A stretch of 7,915 nucleotides of DNA from an uncultured Collinsella sp. (lineage in GTDB: Bacteria > Actinomycetota > Coriobacteriia > Coriobacteriales > Coriobacteriaceae), in assembly GCA_900551605.1 (NCBI GenBank), contig URWS01000058.1, positions 1 to 7,915 on the forward strand, in the 5' to 3' direction. The notes under the pieces were generated by a model. That model saw only the letters and a program-made list of their open reading frames with translations, searched no databases and had not been told where the DNA came from. Below, piece after piece: positions 5,976 through 7,915 of this stretch (position 1 is its first letter; each line of letters opens with the position of its first letter). Made by a program: the position numbers and the translations under genes.

Positions 5976-6087
5976 ATTTGGCCTTTTTTGACCACAGCCC
6001 TCTCGGAAACCTTTCCAGAGGCGTCAAACAGCCATAATCCAAAGGTCGCCTCAAACAATTAGCCGGCTAAGAGCGTCCATGGCTACC

Positions 6088-6160
6088 CAAAAGCTGTACG
6101 CCAGCATCCAAAGATGTCGGAAATGGTCGACTTTGGATGCTGGCGTACATGTTTGGGTCG
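6088..6160 (-). repeat. Palindromic repeat with terminator form, copy 2
   Basis: TGTACGCCAGCATCCAAAG (6095-6113) and CTTTGGATGCTGGCGTACA (6131-6149), again 19 perfect base pairs and a 17-nt loop. Compared with copy 1 both arms have changed together (T-A pair to C-G pair), so pairing is retained. On the minus strand the stem is followed by GCTTTTGGG. It lies 35 bp past the stop of the glutaredoxin gene and probably ends that operon. Sequence before it (TAAGAGCGTCC at 6068-6078) resembles the palindrome arm before copy 1. Confidence 0.85.
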
Positions 6161-6194
6161 TATAGGTTGGGGCGAGCCGGTCGCAACGCGAGTG

Positions 6195-6440
6195 TTAGAG
6201 CAGGTTCTTCTGCACCCACGCGATGATGTCGCTCGACTCGTAGAGCGGCTTGCCGTCGATGAACAAGCAGGGAACCTGGCGTTTTCCGCCGACGGCGATG
6301 AGCGTCTGCTCGGCCTCGGTATCGGTCGAGATATTGCGCTCGGGGATGGCCACATCGTTATCGGCAAGGAATCGCTTGACTTTTATGCAATACGGGCAGC
6401 CGGTCATAACGTACAGCGTGAGCTCATGATTAGTAGCCAT
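6195..6440 (-). CDS. Glutaredoxin, CPYC type
   Basis: Small cytoplasmic thiol-disulfide oxidoreductase. The 81-aa protein is full length for a classical glutaredoxin: strand ELTLYVMTG, active site C15-P-Y-C18, helix, then QVPCLFIDG with cis-proline P57, GG at 51-52 and YESSDI (67-72), the region that recognises glutathione or a similar low-molecular-weight thiol. An extra cysteine, C58, directly follows the cis-proline. The ATG at 6440-6438 is chosen over an in-frame TTG at 6479 because GGAG (minus strand, 6448-6445) precedes it by 4 nt and translation from the ATG gives the normal family start. It follows the XRE regulator gene by 51 bp on the same strand and is probably cotranscribed with it; a palindromic repeat closes the unit downstream. 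Many anaerobic actinobacteria lack glutathione, so its reductant could be another thiol or thioredoxin reductase; that is an inference. Confidence 0.92.
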   Translation of the reverse strand: MATNHELTLYVMTGCPYCIKVKRFLADNDVAIPERNISTDTEAEQTLIAVGGKRQVPCLFIDGKPLYESSDIIAWVQKNLL

Positions 6441-6477
6441 GGGTCTCCAATCGGTTGAGGTTTCGATTGAAATACCC
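6441..6477 (-). promoter_or_regulatory. Leader hairpin enclosing the glutaredoxin ribosome site
   Basis: On the minus strand GGGT (6477-6474) pairs with ACCC (6444-6441) and CAATCG (6469-6464) pairs with CGATTG (6453-6448), around a 10-nt loop. The TTGGAG Shine-Dalgarno sequence lies partly in the inner stem and partly in the internal loop, and the outer stem abuts the start codon. Folding could lower glutaredoxin translation relative to the upstream regulator. Only the complementarity is seen; the control is inferred. Confidence 0.35.
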
Positions 6478-6491
6478 AAAGCAGCCGCGGT

Positions 6492-7319
6492 CTATGCGCG
6501 CGTCAACGACGACTCGATGGCCTGGACCAGAAACGCCGTGGCTCCGGTGCCGCAGGGCTTGTCGTAGTAGTCAACAAAGCGCTGATCGGCAAGATAGCCG
6601 TGGGCGAGGCCCAGGTATGCTTCGTCTTGGGGCTCGTGTCCCCAGTTAAGGGCAATCCATCGACGGTGCATTGCGACAAGTTTGTGGGCCTCGTTGCTCT
6701 CTGGGTCGCCAATGCCCATGGCAATCGAAAGTTGGCCCAGAACAGCGCGTTCAAGTTCCTTCATGTCGTTCCATGTCTCGGGGTCCATATCCAGCAGTGC
6801 TTCGTTTGCTGCATCGATAGCCTCATCGCCATAGCGCACCCGCGCTTCGGAGCCGTAGCGCTCCTCGTTTTCCTGCACGGTGCGCCAGCGCTCCAGTTGC
6901 GGCAGGACGGCGCCCATGAGCGAGACGGCTTCGTCGAGCGACATGCCGGTGTTTTGCGCCAGCCGCGGGGCGCAATCCTCGATCATCGCCTCCATGGTGG
7001 TGTCGTAGGTGTACTTGCCGTGGTCGTAGCACCACTTGCAGTAATGGTCGGTCGTGGCGCCCGTGGCATCGGTGCCGCAGTCGTCGGGCGTGAGTATCAT
7101 GCCGCAGCTCTGGCAATAATGCTCGGGTATTTCGAGCAGGTGGGACAACGGCTCTCCGGTTACGGCGGCAATGAGCTTCATCATGTCGATGCCCGGGGTG
7201 ACCTCGTCGCGCTCCCAACGGCTGACGGCTTGGCGTGTGACGAAGAGCTTGGCGGCGAGCTGCTCCTGGGTAAGGTGATGGGCGCGACGGATGGCAATGA
7301 GCTTTTCTGCAAAGGCCAT
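6492..7319 (-). CDS. XRE-family regulator with zinc ribbon and TipAS-like domain
   Basis: A 275-aa protein with three parts. Residues 5-60 are an XRE/Cro-type helix-turn-helix (LTQEQLAAKLFVTRQAVSRWERDEV around 16-40). Residues 69-97 hold CQSCG...CKWC, with C69, C72, C94 and C97 as likely zinc ligands (C81 is an extra cysteine), matching the putative zinc-ribbon family that often follows XRE domains. Residues about 152-273 (ERYGSEA...HRRWIALNW...AYLGLAHGYLADQRFVDYYD) resemble the TipAS domain, an all-helical fold that binds thiopeptide and other drugs in MerR-type regulators such as TipA. AAAGGAG (minus strand, 7331-7325) lies 5 nt before the ATG. It is the first gene of a probable operon with glutaredoxin and is divergent from trmO. 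The architecture suggests a one-component regulator responding to a ligand or to metal/thiol state; the ligand is unknown. HTH and zinc ribbon are firm, TipAS assignment is from motif memory. Confidence 0.88.
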   Translation of the reverse strand: MAFAEKLIAIRRAHHLTQEQLAAKLFVTRQAVSRWERDEVTPGIDMMKLIAAVTGEPLSHLLEIPEHYCQSCGMILTPDDCGTDATGATTDHYCKWCYDHGKYTYDTTMEAMIEDCAPRLAQNTGMSLDEAVSLMGAVLPQLERWRTVQENEERYGSEARVRYGDEAIDAANEALLDMDPETWNDMKELERAVLGQLSIAMGIGDPESNEAHKLVAMHRRWIALNWGHEPQDEAYLGLAHGYLADQRFVDYYDKPCGTGATAFLVQAIESSLTRA

Positions 7320-7349
7320 AGCGGCTCCTTTCTGCTGGTTGATGGCTTA

Positions 7350-7378
7350 AGCATACGCGGCAGCAGGTGTCCTTCCAA
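7350..7378 (-). promoter_or_regulatory. Promoter of the XRE-glutaredoxin operon
   Basis: On the minus strand TTGGAA (7378-7373), a 17-bp spacer and TATGCT (7355-7350) match the sigma-70 consensus at four of six positions each. The leader would be about 25 nt and include the AAAGGAG ribosome site. Confidence 0.55.
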
Positions 7379-7393
7379 GCAACCGTTGGTTGC
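7379..7393. promoter_or_regulatory. Inverted repeat abutting the XRE promoter, possible operator
   Basis: GCAACC (7379-7384), GTT, GGTTGC (7388-7393) is a perfect 6-bp dyad touching the upstream edge of the -35 box. XRE proteins bind such dyads as dimers, so it may be the regulator's own operator. It also lies in the shared upstream region of the divergent trmO gene. Confidence 0.4.
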
Positions 7394-7447
7394 ACGACGG
7401 GGGACCGCGGCGAAGAATTGCGCGCAACGCCCCACACCTCCATGCCG

Positions 7448-7453
7448 TACAAT
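7448..7453 (+). promoter_or_regulatory. Possible -10 box for leaderless trmO transcription
   Basis: TACAAT (five of six consensus matches) ends 7 nt before the A of the ATG at 7461, so the start of transcription would fall on or next to that ATG. No Shine-Dalgarno sequence is visible upstream of either candidate ATG, which fits a leaderless message. No good -35 box is seen at 17-18 bp. Confidence 0.35.
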
Positions 7454-7460
7454 GACCGGC

Positions 7461-7915
7461 ATGGAACCTATTGCACACATACATACCGACCTGCCGCAGA
7501 AGTTCGGCATTCCGCGCAACAGCTTTTTAGCGCCCCATCTGCAGGGACGCATCGTTTTTGAGCCGGAATTTGCCTCCAATGCAGCGGCTGAGGGTCTGGA
7601 CTCCTTCTCTCACCTATGGCTGCTGTGGCGCTTCGAAAACGGAACCCCCGGTGGCACGGCTAAGGACATAGCTGCCGATGCCAAGACGCAGGACAGGTCC
7701 GGCACCAACGTCAAGTGGTCGAAGACCGTGCGCCCGCCGCGTCTGGGCGGAGCCGAGCGCGTGGGCGTGTTTGCCACGCGCAGTCCGTTTCGCCCTAATC
7801 CCATTGGGCTCACCTGCGTCAAGCTCGATCGTGTCGAGCTCACTGACGATGGCCCCATCATCTATGTGCTGGGGGCCGATTTGCGCGACGGCACGCCCAT
7901 CTACGACATTAAGCC
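7461..7915 (+). CDS. trmO: tRNA (adenine(37)-N6)-methyltransferase, TrmO/TsaA family, 3' end cut
   Basis: Cytoplasmic enzyme that methylates N6 of adenine 37 next to the anticodon, using S-adenosylmethionine, normally on tRNA-Thr already carrying t6A. The visible 151 residues match the family: PIAHIHTDLPQKFGIPRN at the N-terminus, then GLDSFSHLWLLWRF (about 47-60), and the hallmark block TVRPPRLGG followed by VGVFATRSPFRPNPIGL (about 92-121), then DLRDGTPIYDIKP at the window edge. Between the HLWLLW and RPPRLGG blocks there is an extra stretch (about 61-90) compared with the E. coli protein as I remember it. The gene runs off the window, so its C-terminal domain is unseen. Two in-frame ATGs exist, 7452 and 7461; 7461 is preferred because the upstream TACAAT covers the first. 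It is divergent from the XRE operon with about 140 bp between starts. Confidence 0.9.
   Translation, partial: MEPIAHIHTDLPQKFGIPRNSFLAPHLQGRIVFEPEFASNAAAEGLDSFSHLWLLWRFENGTPGGTAKDIAADAKTQDRSGTNVKWSKTVRPPRLGGAERVGVFATRSPFRPNPIGLTCVKLDRVELTDDGPIIYVLGADLRDGTPIYDIK

Larger units (their letters stand above)
5759..6002. mobile_element. 244-bp element with 37-bp terminal inverted repeats
   Basis: The left arm (5759-5795) and right arm (5966-6002) are inverted copies, 34 of 37 positions identical; the shared core reads GTGGTCAAAAAAGG then CAAATATGAGTACTG. With one gap, similarity runs a few bases further out on each side (to TTC at 5754-5756 and GAA at about 6005). Inside are a central terminator-like hairpin (5831-5873) and a smaller one, CTGCTAC/GTAGCAG (5948-5968). 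No transposase is present and no target-site duplication is obvious. The size and terminal inverted repeats resemble a miniature inverted-repeat element, but each arm also holds the start of a small ORF, so it could instead be a symmetrical functional unit. Classification as mobile is an inference. Confidence 0.5.

Noticed and set aside
5857..6054. 65-codon minus-strand frame with WSKKAKYEYC
   Set aside because: Its upstream half lies outside the inverted repeat without a clear ribosome site, and it competes with the better-placed 53-codon frame; not called as a gene.
4953..6165. CRISPR array
   Set aside because: The repeats here are few, palindromic, unevenly spaced and of different families; there are no regular spacers or cas genes.
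6823..7452. 209-codon minus-strand frame overlapping the XRE gene
   Set aside because: It is an out-of-frame shadow, rich in Arg/His/Pro; the overlapping frame has clear HTH and cysteine motifs.

Overview
This is a bacterial window with high-GC, codon-biased genes separated by AT-richer, repeat-filled intergenic stretches. The likely source is a gut actinobacterium of the class Coriobacteriia, most plausibly Collinsella. That assignment is from memory: short palindromes such as GACAAAGGGA-cag-TCCCTTTGTC and GGGGACGTTCTT look like dispersed repeats of that group, and the gene styles fit. No search was possible, so the genus is an inference.

Layout, left to right. The 3' end of a thioredoxin-fold (TlpA/redoxin-like) gene is closed by a clear intrinsic terminator. 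Next comes one very large gene, 513-3767 (+), for an ABC transporter that fuses an N-terminal ATPase to a MacB/FtsX-type permease with an extracytoplasmic domain of about 660 residues. A 230-bp spacer holding two copies of a small hairpin repeat leads to a tRNA-dihydrouridine synthase gene, 3999-4952 (+).

From 4953 to about 6165 lies a repeat-rich accessory stretch. It contains a 52-bp palindrome, two directly repeated 73-74-bp palindromic elements about 1.07 kb apart with a compensatory base-pair change between them, an orphan ribbon-helix-helix antitoxin-like gene on the minus strand with a half-site operator over its promoter, a gene-free AT-rich region full of hairpins, and a 244-bp element with 37-bp terminal inverted repeats whose arms each carry the start of a small hydrophobic ORF.

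From 6195 to 7319 two minus-strand genes form a probable operon. The first encodes an XRE-family regulator with an added four-cysteine zinc ribbon and a TipAS-like C-terminal domain. The second encodes a small CPYC glutaredoxin. Divergent from them, and cut by the window end, is a trmO (tsaA)-like tRNA methyltransferase gene.

Together the genes show two tRNA modification enzymes (Dus, TrmO), two thiol-redox proteins (redoxin, glutaredoxin), one large exporter-like ABC protein, and two DNA-binding regulators, each with a plausible autoregulatory site. The least explained part is 4953-6165, above all the inverted-repeat element at 5759-6002.
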